In this document: positions 1-9,978 of the stretch, one piece after another
Layout of the letters: every line of letters begins with the position of its first letter
How positions within the stretch are numbered: position 1 is the stretch's first letter
NCBI RefSeq assembly: GCF_011801145.1
Contig: NZ_CP046172.1
Coordinates: 372,001 to 436,000, forward strand
Reading direction: 5' to 3'
DNA from: Nocardia arthritidis
GTDB taxonomy: Bacteria; Actinomycetota; Actinomycetes; Mycobacteriales; Mycobacteriaceae
DNA length: 64,000 nt
Made by a program: the position numbers and the translations under genes
The notes under the pieces: model-generated
What the model was told of the DNA's origin: nothing
The model's database searches: none
What the model saw: the letters and a program-made list of their open reading frames with translations, nothing else

Positions 1-1693
<1,693 letters not shown>

Positions 1694-1709
<16 letters not shown>

Positions 1710-1735
1710 CGGCCGAGAAGAAGTGCCCGCTGCAT
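1694..1735 (-). CDS. leuL: leucine leader peptide, 13 aa
   Basis: A 13-codon ORF reads MQRALLLGRRDGV and ends 81 nt before leuA. It carries three consecutive Leu codons, CTT CTT CTC. CTT is a rare leucine codon in this GC-rich genome, so charged tRNA-Leu shortage should stall ribosomes here. A promoter-like pair lies immediately upstream and would put the transcription start within a few nucleotides of the ATG, so the leader may be translated almost leaderless. The role is inferred from the Leu run, position and overlapping hairpin. Confidence 0.65.
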
Positions 1736-1745
1736 GATGTCGGCG

Positions 1746-1774
1746 AGTTTACCGCGCCCTCGGCGACGGCCGAA
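1746..1774 (-). promoter_or_regulatory. putative promoter of leuL-leuA
   Basis: On the minus strand a TAAACT -10 element (1746-1751) lies 17 bp after a weak TTCGGC -35 element (1769-1774). The predicted start is just before the leader peptide ATG at 1735. Confidence 0.4.
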
Positions 1775-1828
1775 AGTGCGGTCCCGGTCGGTGTTGCCAA
1801 CCCGCCAGCAAACGTCCCATGAGCGCTC

Positions 1829-1848
1829 GCTACGGTCGGCCCCGTAGC
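1829..1848. other. inverted repeat in the leuA/permease divergent region
   Basis: GCTACGG and CCGTAGC (1829-1835 and 1842-1848) form a 7-bp perfect inverted repeat with a 6-nt spacer in the divergent region between leuA and the TauE-like gene. It could be an operator or a small hairpin in the permease leader; no family can be assigned. Confidence 0.3.
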
Positions 1849-1908
1849 AAACGCTTGTACGGTCCGCCGCTCCGGCCGCGGCCCGACGGGACGTGAAGGA
1901 AAGTGAAT

Positions 1909-2676
1909 ATGACACTGCTGGAACAGCTGTCGATCCTCGGCGCGGGCATCGCCGCGGGCGGCATCAATACAATTGTCGGGTCGGGCACCCTGATCACCTT
2001 CCCGGTGCTGCTCGCCTTCGGCTATCCGCCGGTCACCGCGAATGTCTCCAACACCATCGGCCTGGTGCCGGGCGCGATCAGCGGCGTATACGGCTACCGG
2101 CGCGAACTGGCCGGGCAGCGGGCGCGACTGTTCCAGCTGGGCGCCGCCTCATTGCTGGGCGGCATCGTCGGCGCGGTGCTGCTGCTGGTCCTACCCGCGG
2201 CGGCGTTCAAGGCGATCGTTCCGGTGCTGATCGTGCTCGCGCTGATACTGGTTATGGTGCAGCCGCGGCTGGCCCGCTGGGTGAAGCAGCGGCGCGACGG
2301 CGGCGACGGGCCGGTACCGGAACACGGCGGCCCGATCCTGTTCGCGGCGGTATTCGCGACCGGTATCTACGGTGGGTATTTCGGTGCGGCACAAGGGGTT
2401 TTGCTGATCGGCCTGCTCGGCGTCTTCGTGCACGACGAATTGCAGCGGCTCAACGGCGTGAAGAATGTGCTCGCGCTGATCGTGAACGCGGTCTCGGCGC
2501 TGATCTTCGTATTCGTCGCCGATGTGGCGTGGCAGGTTGTCGCGCTGATCGCGGTCGGCTCGATCATCGGCGGGCAGCTCGGTGCGAAACTGGGCAGGCG
2601 ACTCTCGCCGACCGTATTGCGCGGCGTCATCGTGGTTGTCGGCACCATCGCGGTGATTCGGCTGCTACTGACCTAG
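1909..2676 (+). CDS. TauE/SafE family sulfite/anion permease
   Basis: A 255-aa integral membrane protein of the TauE/SafE family, which moves sulfite, sulfonates or other organic anions across the inner membrane. The sequence shows about eight hydrophobic segments, an N-terminal GGINTIVGSGTLITFPVLL and a mid-protein FATGIYGGYFGAAQGVLL, the duplicated half-signatures of this family. GTG at 1903 is also possible, but AAGGA at 1896-1900 sits 8 nt from ATG 1909, so that start is preferred. The gene is divergent from leuA. Its stop lies inside the first copy of a 20-bp direct repeat. The substrate cannot be told from sequence. Confidence 0.85.
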   Translation: MTLLEQLSILGAGIAAGGINTIVGSGTLITFPVLLAFGYPPVTANVSNTIGLVPGAISGVYGYRRELAGQRARLFQLGAASLLGGIVGAVLLLVLPAAAFKAIVPVLIVLALILVMVQPRLARWVKQRRDGGDGPVPEHGGPILFAAVFATGIYGGYFGAAQGVLLIGLLGVFVHDELQRLNGVKNVLALIVNAVSALIFVFVADVAWQVVALIAVGSIIGGQLGAKLGRRLSPTVLRGVIVVVGTIAVIRLLLT

Positions 2677-2743
2677 CATCGCGCAGCGATTCCATGAGGT
2701 GTGGTGGTCGGGCGACGGGTGGGCCTAGCATCGCGCAGCGATT
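2672..2743. repeat. pair of 20-bp direct repeats
   Basis: The 20-mer CCTAGCATCGCGCAGCGATT occurs at 2672-2691 and again, identically, at 2724-2743. Each copy contains the small inverted repeat ATCGC-GCA-GCGAT. The first copy includes the stop codon of the permease gene. It may be a dispersed intergenic element or a duplicated operator ahead of the next gene. Confidence 0.7.
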
Positions 2744-2839
2744 GCGGGTTTCTCCCCTAGCGGTTTCGTGGAAAAACCCGGGTTCGTCTCCTTCGTATGG
2801 GGGACGACGGCCGCGCGGAAGTGCTGGACGATCTCCGGT

Positions 2840-4435
2840 ATGCGTACCTCGAAGGTGGTTGTTCTAGCGGGCATCGCCGGGCTGGTCTCGGCGCTGCTCG
2901 CGTGTTCCGCGCCCGCGTCGCGGGATGCGGCCGCGGAACTCGTCGCGCAGGCCGATGCGGTGCCCACGCCGAAGCTGGATTGGGCGCCATGCCAGGAGCC
3001 GGGGCTGTCGGGACGGCAATGCGCGACGGCCAAGGTGCCGATCGATTACGCGAAACCGCAAGGGGAGACCCTGAATTTGGCGGTGCTCAAACAACCGGCG
3101 AAGGATCCGGCGCGGCGGATCGGGACGCTGTTCACCGCGGTCGGCGGTCCGGGCGGCTCGGGCCTGGACTGGGCCAAGCACGGAGAGCTGTTCCCGGACA
3201 GCGAGATCGCCCGCCGCTTCGATGTGGTGACCTTCGATCAGCGCGGTATCGGCCGCAGTGGGCAGATCCGCTGCTTTCCGAATGCCCAAGCGCAAGAACA
3301 GTTTTGGAGCGCCAGGGTGATGCCGCCGGTGAATCCCGAGCAGGAGAGGACCGCGGAGGCGGCGAGCAGGCAGTTGGCCGCGAGCTGTGCGGCCAACGCC
3401 GGTCCGCTGCTGGATCATCTCACCTCGGTCGACGCCGCTCGCGATCTCGACCTGCTGCGCCGCGCGGTCGGCGACGCCAAGCTGACATACGAAGGCGGTT
3501 CGTACGCAAGCTATTTGGGTGAGGTATATGGGGCACTGTTCGGCGATCGGGTGCGCGCGCTGCAGCTGAGCGCGATGATGGACCCGGTCTCCTATACCAC
3601 CGATACGGTGAGCCATATCCACGATTCATCGGTCGGCACCGAGCAGGTGCTGACGGAATTCCTGCGCAACTGTGTCCGGGTCGGCAGCCCCAAATGCGCC
3701 TTCGCTGGCGGGCCCGCCGGTGGCGCGCCGGGTTCGGCCGATCCCGTCGCCGCGCTGCGCGCCCGGAATTCCGCTGTGCTGCAACGTCTCGAGGATGGAC
3801 CGATCGTGGTCGGTCAGGGGGAGCAGGCCGCGACCTTCACCTACGCCGAGGTGATTCCGCAGCACGCCTCCCTGCTCTATGACGCGGAACAGGGCTGGCC
3901 CGGCCTGTCCGACCTGATGGCGAACCTGGAACGCGGCCAGGACGGTAATCCGGCGGTGGTGCGGGAAGTGTTGGGCGCCATCAATTTTCGGTCCGATTTC
4001 CTGGATTCCTTCACGGCCATCACCTGCGCCGACACCTCGCTGCCGCGGAATCCGGGGAACTGGCCCGCCATGGCTCGCCAATTGGCAACGGACGCACCGA
4101 CTTATGGTCCGCACTGGATCTATCTCGACCAGCCGTGCGCCGCGTGGCCATCGCCCCCGGCGGGTTATCCCCAGCGGTACACCGGACCATGGACCTTGCG
4201 CTCCCAGACCCCGGCACTGTTGATCAACAATCGCTTCGATCCGGTCACCGGTTTGCCGTTCGCCGAACGGGCCGTCCAGCAGCTCGGCAACGCCCGCCTC
4301 GTCGTCAATGACGCGTACGGCCACGAACCGCCCGGCACCTGCGTGAAACAGGTTCGCGAACGCTATTTGGTAGATCTCCAATTGCCCGCGCCCGGCTTCG
4401 GCTGCACCGCCGATCACGCCCCGTTCGCCGACTGA
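2840..4435 (+). CDS. secreted TAP-like alpha/beta-hydrolase (tripeptidyl aminopeptidase family lipoprotein)
   Basis: A 531-aa serine hydrolase of the Streptomyces Tap/Slp type, expected to remove short peptides from protein N-termini outside the cell. The N-terminus is a lipoprotein signal, with a hydrophobic stretch ending in a LLAC lipobox. The oxyanion region TAVGGPGGSG and the FDQRGIGRSG strand follow; the nucleophile elbow is GGSYASYLGE. The C-terminal TAP-like domain carries NNRFDPVTGLPFAERAVQ (Asp) and NDAYGHEPPG (His). Start ATG 2840 is chosen because the signal peptide begins there; the upstream in-frame extension has no signal character. Substrate unknown. Confidence 0.85.
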   Translation: MRTSKVVVLAGIAGLVSALLACSAPASRDAAAELVAQADAVPTPKLDWAPCQEPGLSGRQCATAKVPIDYAKPQGETLNLAVLKQPAKDPARRIGTLFTAVGGPGGSGLDWAKHGELFPDSEIARRFDVVTFDQRGIGRSGQIRCFPNAQAQEQFWSARVMPPVNPEQERTAEAASRQLAASCAANAGPLLDHLTSVDAARDLDLLRRAVGDAKLTYEGGSYASYLGEVYGALFGDRVRALQLSAMMDPVSYTTDTVSHIHDSSVGTEQVLTEFLRNCVRVGSPKCAFAGGPAGGAPGSADPVAALRARNSAVLQRLEDGPIVVGQGEQAATFTYAEVIPQHASLLYDAEQGWPGLSDLMANLERGQDGNPAVVREVLGAINFRSDFLDSFTAITCADTSLPRNPGNWPAMARQLATDAPTYGPHWIYLDQPCAAWPSPPAGYPQRYTGPWTLRSQTPALLINNRFDPVTGLPFAERAVQQLGNARLVVNDAYGHEPPGTCVKQVRERYLVDLQLPAPGFGCTADHAPFAD

Positions 4436-4545
4436 TTCCCCCATGAACTGTCACGAACGTCACTTTTGGAATGGCAACACCTGGTCAAGGGTATTGAAAT
4501 CCCGGTAGTCTGCGCTCGGCCATGCGTGATGAGGGAGGTGGCCTG

Positions 4546-6180
4546 GTGCGCAGACGCGCCTTTCTGAAGGCGGCCGGAGTCGCCGCGTTGCTCGGCGCGA
4601 CTGGCGGCGCCGTTGGCAGTGCCCTGCGCGCGCCACGCGCCGCGGCCGGTGATCCCATCTGGGATCTGCTCTTCCGCGTTTGGGTGCCGGAAATCTTTGC
4701 GCCCCTTCCCGATCCGCCGGATCACACACCCGCCATCGTCATCGGTTCCGGCTTCGGCGCCGCGGTCACCGCGCTGCGCCTTGCCGAGGCGGGTATGGAA
4801 AACACCGTGCTGGAACGCGGTTCGCGCTGGCCGAATGATCCGTGGCGGGAGATCTTCACCGGTGACGATCTGCCGGACGGCCGCGGCTTCTGGCATCGCA
4901 CCACGTTCACCGGCGTCTCCAAGGTGCCGGTGAGCTTCTCCGACTTCGGCGGTGTGCTCGACTGCACCCAGTACCCCGGCATCGATGTGTGGCGCGCGGC
5001 CGCGGTGGGCGGCGGCTCGATAATCTTCACCGGCGCCATGGTCGCGCCGCAGCGCAGGCTCTTCGACAGCGTCTTCGGCGGCACCGTCGATTACGGTGAG
5101 CTGGAGGCGGTCTACTACCCGCGGGTGCGGGATATGTTGCGGCTCAGCCCGATGCCGGCGGATATCTACAACTCGGTGCCGTTCTCGCATTCCAGGGCCT
5201 GGGACGAGCAGGTGCGCAAGGCGGGCTACGACCCGCAGCCCAACGATTCGATCTTCAACTGGGATATCGTGCGCGCCGAATTGTCCGGCGGCAGCAGGCC
5301 ATCGGCGACGGCGGCCCGCAGCAACCTCGGCAACTCCAATGGCGCCAAATTCGATCTAAACCAGAACTACCTGAAATACGCTGAGGGAACCGGTAATTCA
5401 CGGATCTACCCCGGCCACCGGGTGGATGCGATCGCGCAGGAGCCGGACGGCCGCTACTCGGTCACCGTGACCAAACTCGACCCGACCGGCATGGTGCTCG
5501 GCAACCGCACCCTCACCTGCGATCGCCTGTTCCTCGGCGCCGGTTCGGTCGGCACCTCGGAGCTGCTGGTGCGCGCGCAGGCCACCGGCGCGCTGCCGAA
5601 CCTCAACGAGCACGTCGGCGACGGCTGGGGCACCAACGGCGACGTGGTGCTGGGCCGCGGCGCGAGCCAGCTGGCCCGGTCCGGCCAGGGCGTGCCGAGC
5701 GCGAGCCGGATCTACGACGAATCCGGCGCCCCGCTCACCCTGGAAAGCTGGTACATCCCCGGTATTCCGTTCGAAACCGGCGCGCTCGGTTCGCTCGGTA
5801 TGGTGCTGGACCCGGCCCGCGCCCGCTTCGGCTACAACCCGGGCAACAACGGTGTCGGCCTGTCCTGGTCCACCGCCAACCGTGACGGCGTTGTCGCCGC
5901 GGCGCGCGCGGTCGATCGGCGGATCGCCGAGCGGGCCGGTGCGCTCGCGGACTACGGGTTGCTCGGCTACGACGCGAACGCCGTATTCACCGCGCATCCG
6001 CTCGGCGGTGCGGTGCTCGGCCGGGCGACCGACAACTACGGTCGCGTGCACGGCCACCCCGGCCTATATGTGATGGACGGTGCGGGCATCCCCGGCAGCA
6101 CCGCCACCGCGAATCCATCGCTCACCATCGCCGCCATCGCCGAGCGCAATATCGAGGCGATCATCCGCGCGGGTCACTGA
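4546..6180 (+). CDS. choA: secreted cholesterol oxidase (GMC, class I)
   Basis: This enzyme oxidises the 3-beta-hydroxyl of cholesterol with FAD and isomerises the product to cholest-4-en-3-one. GTG 4546 is preferred because GGGAGG (4533-4538) lies 7 nt upstream; it gives 544 aa, the usual length of the Streptomyces/Brevibacterium ChoA type. The protein opens with a Tat signal (VRRRAFLKAAG, then AAA before the mature end), so it is exported folded. FAD binding is visible as GSGFGAAVTALRLAEAG. Active-site landmarks of the family are present: Glu in TLESWYIPG, His in FTAHPLGG and Asn in NPSLTIAA. It is followed by a terminator and appears monocistronic. Confidence 0.9.
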   Translation: MRRRAFLKAAGVAALLGATGGAVGSALRAPRAAAGDPIWDLLFRVWVPEIFAPLPDPPDHTPAIVIGSGFGAAVTALRLAEAGMENTVLERGSRWPNDPWREIFTGDDLPDGRGFWHRTTFTGVSKVPVSFSDFGGVLDCTQYPGIDVWRAAAVGGGSIIFTGAMVAPQRRLFDSVFGGTVDYGELEAVYYPRVRDMLRLSPMPADIYNSVPFSHSRAWDEQVRKAGYDPQPNDSIFNWDIVRAELSGGSRPSATAARSNLGNSNGAKFDLNQNYLKYAEGTGNSRIYPGHRVDAIAQEPDGRYSVTVTKLDPTGMVLGNRTLTCDRLFLGAGSVGTSELLVRAQATGALPNLNEHVGDGWGTNGDVVLGRGASQLARSGQGVPSASRIYDESGAPLTLESWYIPGIPFETGALGSLGMVLDPARARFGYNPGNNGVGLSWSTANRDGVVAAARAVDRRIAERAGALADYGLLGYDANAVFTAHPLGGAVLGRATDNYGRVHGHPGLYVMDGAGIPGSTATANPSLTIAAIAERNIEAIIRAGH

Positions 6181-6189
6181 CCCCTCGAC

Positions 6190-6220
6190 CCGAAAATGCC
6201 GTTTTATCAGGCATTTTCGG
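6190..6220 (+). terminator. terminator after cholesterol oxidase
   Basis: Perfect 11-bp stem CCGAAAATGCC / GGCATTTTCGG with the 9-nt loop GTTTTATCA, starting 10 nt after the choA stop. The AT-rich stem and palindromic arms fit an intrinsic terminator, although a long U-run is missing. Confidence 0.65.
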
Positions 6221-6334
6221 CGTATGGGAATGATTGATCCCGATCGGTGCATCCGGCACCGGGATCCGTGATCACCGAACGCGCGGACGCCGATTACCCT
6301 CGGCCGGGACCGTTCGGTGTTGAAGGGATCCAAC

Positions 6335-7201
6335 GTGGTGGAACACGACCCCTATCGGGGCACGCTGCTCAGGCCGGACGATCCGGTGCCGCCCGAGGGG
6401 GATTACCCGCGCAAACCGCCCGCGCTGTGGACGGATTTCCTGATGCTCGCGCTGGCCGTGCTCTCGGTCGGGCTGCTGATCTGGGTGACGTTCTTCCAGG
6501 TCTCGGCGCAGACGCACCGGACCATCGTGTTCGTCGACTACGCGACCTGCGCGGTCTTCTTCATCGAATTCGTCTGGCGCTGGCGGCGCGACGGCTGGCC
6601 GTGGACCTTCCCGCTGGTCTACTGGTACGAGGTACTGGGCATGATCCCGATGACCAGCCCGTTCCTGCGCGGGTTCCGGCTGCTGCGGATCGTGGTCATC
6701 GTGGTCCGGCTGGCCAGGGCGGCCGACCGCGCCTTCGGCGACCGGATCACCGCCGCCGTGGTGAACCGCTTCCTGAACACCATCGTCGAGGCGATCAAGC
6801 GGCCGGTGGCGATCGCTGTGCTCGACGAGGTGGCCGAGGTGCTGCGCTGCGGCAACTACACCCGCAATATCGCCTCCGCGCTGCAGGAGAACCGCGCGGA
6901 GATGGACGAGATGATCCTCGAGCTCATCAAGAAGGATCCGCAGGCGGGCAAGATCCGCTATATCCCGTTCCACGACGACATCATCCGGTTGATCGCCGAT
7001 ACCGTTTTCCGCCTCGTCTTCGAGGTGCTCGACGATCCGCGCACCGATGAATTCGTCGCTGATGCGTTGCGGGAGAACGTGGATCAGATCCGGGCCGCGG
7101 TGGCGGCCGGGGTGCGGGTGCCGCCGTCGGCGTACGGCCCGACCCCGGTCGATCGGACCGCGCGCGCCATTCTCGCCCAACAGCGGCCGCGCCCCAGCTG
7201 A
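6335..7201 (+). CDS. ion-transport (voltage-sensor-like) membrane protein
   Basis: A 288-aa protein with an N-terminal membrane half of about four segments, resembling the voltage-sensor module of ion channel families. One segment is rich in regularly spaced arginines (FRLLRIVVIVVRLARAADR). The C-terminal half is soluble and helical, and no pore loop or selectivity filter such as TVGYG is visible, so it may be a sensor or accessory protein rather than a complete channel. GTG 6335 is preferred because GAAGGG lies 7 nt upstream; GTG 6317 is possible. It is monocistronic and convergent with ltrA. Confidence 0.6.
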   Translation: MVEHDPYRGTLLRPDDPVPPEGDYPRKPPALWTDFLMLALAVLSVGLLIWVTFFQVSAQTHRTIVFVDYATCAVFFIEFVWRWRRDGWPWTFPLVYWYEVLGMIPMTSPFLRGFRLLRIVVIVVRLARAADRAFGDRITAAVVNRFLNTIVEAIKRPVAIAVLDEVAEVLRCGNYTRNIASALQENRAEMDEMILELIKKDPQAGKIRYIPFHDDIIRLIADTVFRLVFEVLDDPRTDEFVADALRENVDQIRAAVAAGVRVPPSAYGPTPVDRTARAILAQQRPRPS

Positions 7202-7280
7202 CGAAGTTGAATTCGCGGCGTTCGGGGCGCTGCGTGGTTATGCTTCGCTGCCGCCTCCGCGCCTGACCTCACGCCGCGGT

Positions 7281-8498
7281 TCAGTGTGCGCCGTGCCGGA
7301 TTTCGTCGCGGTGGTCGGGGTATCGGAGGGTTTCCCAGGTGACCATCGCACCGAGCACGGCGCACAGGATGGACAGCGATGCCAGCGCGGGCAGCGCCGC
7401 CGCCAGCGGGATCAGCGCCAGCAGCACGATCGCCGCGACGACCCGGGAGCTGGAGACCTTGCCGGTGCCGTAATGCTTGAATCCCACCAGCGCGAGCAGA
7501 TACAGCACGACGCCGCCGTACAGCGCGTACAGCGGAACGCCGTACATCGCGTCCCGCAGCGTGTGGTGCGATTCGTCGCCGACGTAGTACAGCACCTTCT
7601 TCAAACCCAGTGATAGCGCGATGATTCCGACGATCATCGGGAAATGCCAGAAGGTGTAGCAGTTCCTGGCGATCTTGATCCGGCGTTCGCCGCGCGCCTG
7701 CTTCAGCGCGTGTTCCACCGCCAGCGCGGCCATATCGAAATATGCCCACCAGAGCAGACCCGAAATCGCAAGGCCCAGCAGCGATCCCAGCGCGATCGGC
7801 CAGGAGATCGGCAGCCCGGCGACGCCGACGCCGATGGCGACGATCGATTCGCCGAGCGCGACGATGATGATGAGCCCGTGCCGCTCGGCGAAATGGCTCG
7901 CCGAATACAGCCGCCAGCCGTCGCCGGACAGCATCGTCCACAGCATGTCGCCGGCGATGGCGGCGATCCACAGGCCGATCTGCACGCCGCCGGAGGTCGT
8001 CGCCGCGATCACCAGCAGCGTCGTTCCGATGGTTATGGATCCGATGGCCCAGCGGGTCACCTGCGCGCGCAGCTGCGGGTCCTCCGCGCTGATCAGCCAG
8101 AACATCACCAGATGCACAAGGCGCACAACCGTATACGCGATGGCGAAGACCAGCGGCCCGTACCAGCCGCCGGGCAGATCGTGGAACGCCTCCGGCACCG
8201 TGAGCGCCGCGAGGAACGCGCCGCCCATCGCGATGAAGATGGCCACCCGGGAGAAGCCCTCGTCGGCGCGCACCACATTGCCCAGCCACGCGTAGCTGAC
8301 CCAGAGCCACCACATGATGGCGAGCACCAGGAAGGCGCGCAGCACGTTGACGGCGCTGGTTTCCTCGGCGGCCAGATCGGTCACCATGGTGAAGGCGAAG
8401 ACCAGCACCAGATCGAAGAAGAGCTCGAGCTGGGTGACCGAGGCGCCCTCGGTCACCGGCACGGTTCGAACGCGTGTGGCTTTGCTCATGCCGCTCAT
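7281..8498 (-). CDS. ltrA: low temperature requirement protein A (LtrA) family
   Basis: A 405-aa integral membrane protein with about ten hydrophobic segments. The family hallmark ELFFDLVLVFAFTMVTDL is near the N-terminus and the later GLIIIVALGESIVAIGVG is also typical. LtrA was named from a Listeria cold-growth mutant; its biochemical role is unknown. An in-frame ATG 9 nt downstream (MSKATRV) is an alternative start. No operon partners: it is convergent with the channel-like gene and has the SRPBCC gene upstream on the same strand about 90 nt away. Confidence 0.85.
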   Translation of the reverse strand: MSGMSKATRVRTVPVTEGASVTQLELFFDLVLVFAFTMVTDLAAEETSAVNVLRAFLVLAIMWWLWVSYAWLGNVVRADEGFSRVAIFIAMGGAFLAALTVPEAFHDLPGGWYGPLVFAIAYTVVRLVHLVMFWLISAEDPQLRAQVTRWAIGSITIGTTLLVIAATTSGGVQIGLWIAAIAGDMLWTMLSGDGWRLYSASHFAERHGLIIIVALGESIVAIGVGVAGLPISWPIALGSLLGLAISGLLWWAYFDMAALAVEHALKQARGERRIKIARNCYTFWHFPMIVGIIALSLGLKKVLYYVGDESHHTLRDAMYGVPLYALYGGVVLYLLALVGFKHYGTGKVSSSRVVAAIVLLALIPLAAALPALASLSILCAVLGAMVTWETLRYPDHRDEIRHGAH

Positions 8499-8589
8499 CG
8501 TCGCATCCGCACACTACCGCTGCGCGCCGAATCATCCGCGCGTCGGCAAATTTCGCTCACCGCGCCATCACACTCGAATAGACCTGCGG

Positions 8590-9054
8590 TTATACGGATT
8601 CCGTCCGATAATTATCGGCCTCTGGATAACGTTCGGCGAACTCGATGAAATTCTGCACCGCGAGCTCACCGGATTTCCGCATGTTGCGTTTCAACAGGAT
8701 TCCCGGCACCGGCATCGGCAGATATACCTCGGTGTGATACCAGAGCCGGGTGCCGTCCGCGTCCGCGGAAACCTCGAACCAGCCGCCCCCTTTGACCCCC
8801 CTGGTGCTGTCGGTGATCTGCCAGGACATTCGATCCTCGGTCCAATCGTATTCCAGCACTTGCAGATCCGAGCTGCCCATCACATCCGCCTTGACGAATA
8901 CGCGGCGCGGTCTGCCCTGTTCGTCCCTGGTTGCGACGCGTGCGTCGCGATAGGTCGGCGACCATTCCGGTAGTAATTCCACCGCCGACAGCGCATCCAG
9001 CACCTGCGCGGGGTCGATGTCGACGACGAAGCGAATATCGGTTTTCGTGCGCAT
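8590..9054 (-). CDS. SRPBCC family protein
   Basis: A 154-aa protein of the START/Bet v1-like SRPBCC superfamily, which folds around a hydrophobic ligand cavity. It shows the N-terminal strand-helix pattern DIRFVVDIDPAQVLDALS, then LPEWSPTYRDARV, and a C-terminal amphipathic helix ending NFIEFAERYPEA. ATG 9054 is preferred to GTG 9057 because GGAGGT (9060-9065) is 5 nt upstream. Mycobacterial homologues are often called polyketide cyclase/dehydrase-like. Ligand unknown. Confidence 0.8.
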   Translation of the reverse strand: MRTKTDIRFVVDIDPAQVLDALSAVELLPEWSPTYRDARVATRDEQGRPRRVFVKADVMGSSDLQVLEYDWTEDRMSWQITDSTRGVKGGGWFEVSADADGTRLWYHTEVYLPMPVPGILLKRNMRKSGELAVQNFIEFAERYPEADNYRTESV

Positions 9055-9130
9055 CACTTACCTCCGCCCCCCGATGGGTCAACTCGGCCGATTCTTCCCA
9101 TGCGCCGTTCGATCCGTCAACAGTCTCGGA

Positions 9131-9292
9131 TCACACCAGACGCCAATTTCTTGGGCGTACCGGCGGGTAATGCTTGTCTTCGCCAACGGCGACAACGATT
9201 TTGGCCGGATGGGCGATCTCGATGTTTACCGAGGTGATCGCGTCCGCGCCTAATGGGCGCTGCCGGACGAAGTCCGTCTTCAGCCCGCGCAT
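9131..9292 (-). CDS. small hypothetical ORF, 53 aa (uncertain)
   Basis: A 53-aa frame with moderately high third-position GC and an ordered hydrophobic stretch (AITSVNIEIAHPAKIVVAVG) lies in the 300-nt gap between the SRPBCC gene and the GerW-like gene. There is no convincing ribosome binding site at ATG 9292 and I recognise no family. It could be a small gene, a remnant of one, or chance coding in a GC-rich gap. Confidence 0.25.
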   Translation of the reverse strand: MRGLKTDFVRQRPLGADAITSVNIEIAHPAKIVVAVGEDKHYPPVRPRNWRLV

Positions 9293-9372
9293 GGCCGGAA
9301 GCGTTTGCGGAGGTACGCCTATCATCGAATGGCCCGGCGCGCGGACCGGCGGCCGAGGCGTGGGAGGTGACG

Positions 9373-9705
9373 GTGAAAAACTCGGAAATTCGCGAGCGGG
9401 CTCGCGATGCCATCGCGATGGGTCGGGTATTCGGCGAGCCATACGAATCCGCTGGCGCGGTGGTAATTCCGGCCGCCATCGTCGGTGGTGGCGGTGGTGG
9501 CGCGGGCTACCAGGATGAGGGCGGCGAGGGATCGGCCCTGGCGTTCGGCGGTCGTCCGGTCGGCGCCTTCGTGCTGCGCGATGGCGTGGTCACCTGGCAG
9601 CCCGCCGTCGATGTGAACACGATCGTCCAAACCGTCGGCTGGGTGCTGAGCACCGGGATCGTCGCGTTCGCCCTGCTTCGACTGCCCCGCCGTCTGCGGG
9701 GGTAA
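9373..9705 (+). CDS. GerW/YtfJ-like protein with C-terminal membrane segment
   Basis: A 110-aa protein resembling the GerW (YtfJ) family known from spore formers. It carries GRVFGEPYESAGAVVIPA, a glycine run (VGGGGGGAGYQ) and GRPVGAFVLRDGVVTWQPAVD, then a membrane segment near the C-terminus (VGWVLSTGIVAFALLRL). GTG 9373 is chosen because GGGAGG (9362-9367) is 5 nt upstream; the longer frame from 9253 lacks this. The function outside sporulation is unknown. It converges on the DUF1918 gene with a 5-nt gap. Confidence 0.65.
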   Translation: MKNSEIRERARDAIAMGRVFGEPYESAGAVVIPAAIVGGGGGGAGYQDEGGEGSALAFGGRPVGAFVLRDGVVTWQPAVDVNTIVQTVGWVLSTGIVAFALLRLPRRLRG

Positions 9706-9710
9706 GGGAT

Positions 9711-9902
9711 TCAGTCCGCGATCGCGGGTTCCACGATGGCGTCCGGGCCCGGGTACATCAGCGATTCGTGGCCGTCATCGAAGCGGACGACGTAGGGCGG
9801 ACTACCCTGCGGTCCCCGGACCTCGATGATCTCGCCCTGTCGATCGCTTTGTCCCACAACATGTCCGTGCACGTGCAATCGGTCTCCGACATTTGCCTGC
9901 AT
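9711..9902 (-). CDS. DUF1918 domain protein
   Basis: A 63-aa protein made of a single DUF1918 SH3-like barrel: VGDRLHVHGHVVGQSDRQGE, then PPYVVRFDDGHESLMYPGPDA. Such proteins are common in actinobacteria and have no known function. It is probably transcribed alone, between two converging or diverging neighbours. Confidence 0.85.
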   Translation of the reverse strand: MQANVGDRLHVHGHVVGQSDRQGEIIEVRGPQGSPPYVVRFDDGHESLMYPGPDAIVEPAIAD

Positions 9903-9978
9903 CCGATCATTATCGAATGGGCGTGACGCGCGTCACAAGGACCGACCGGTCGTCTACTGCGGATTGGCAACCGGTCGA

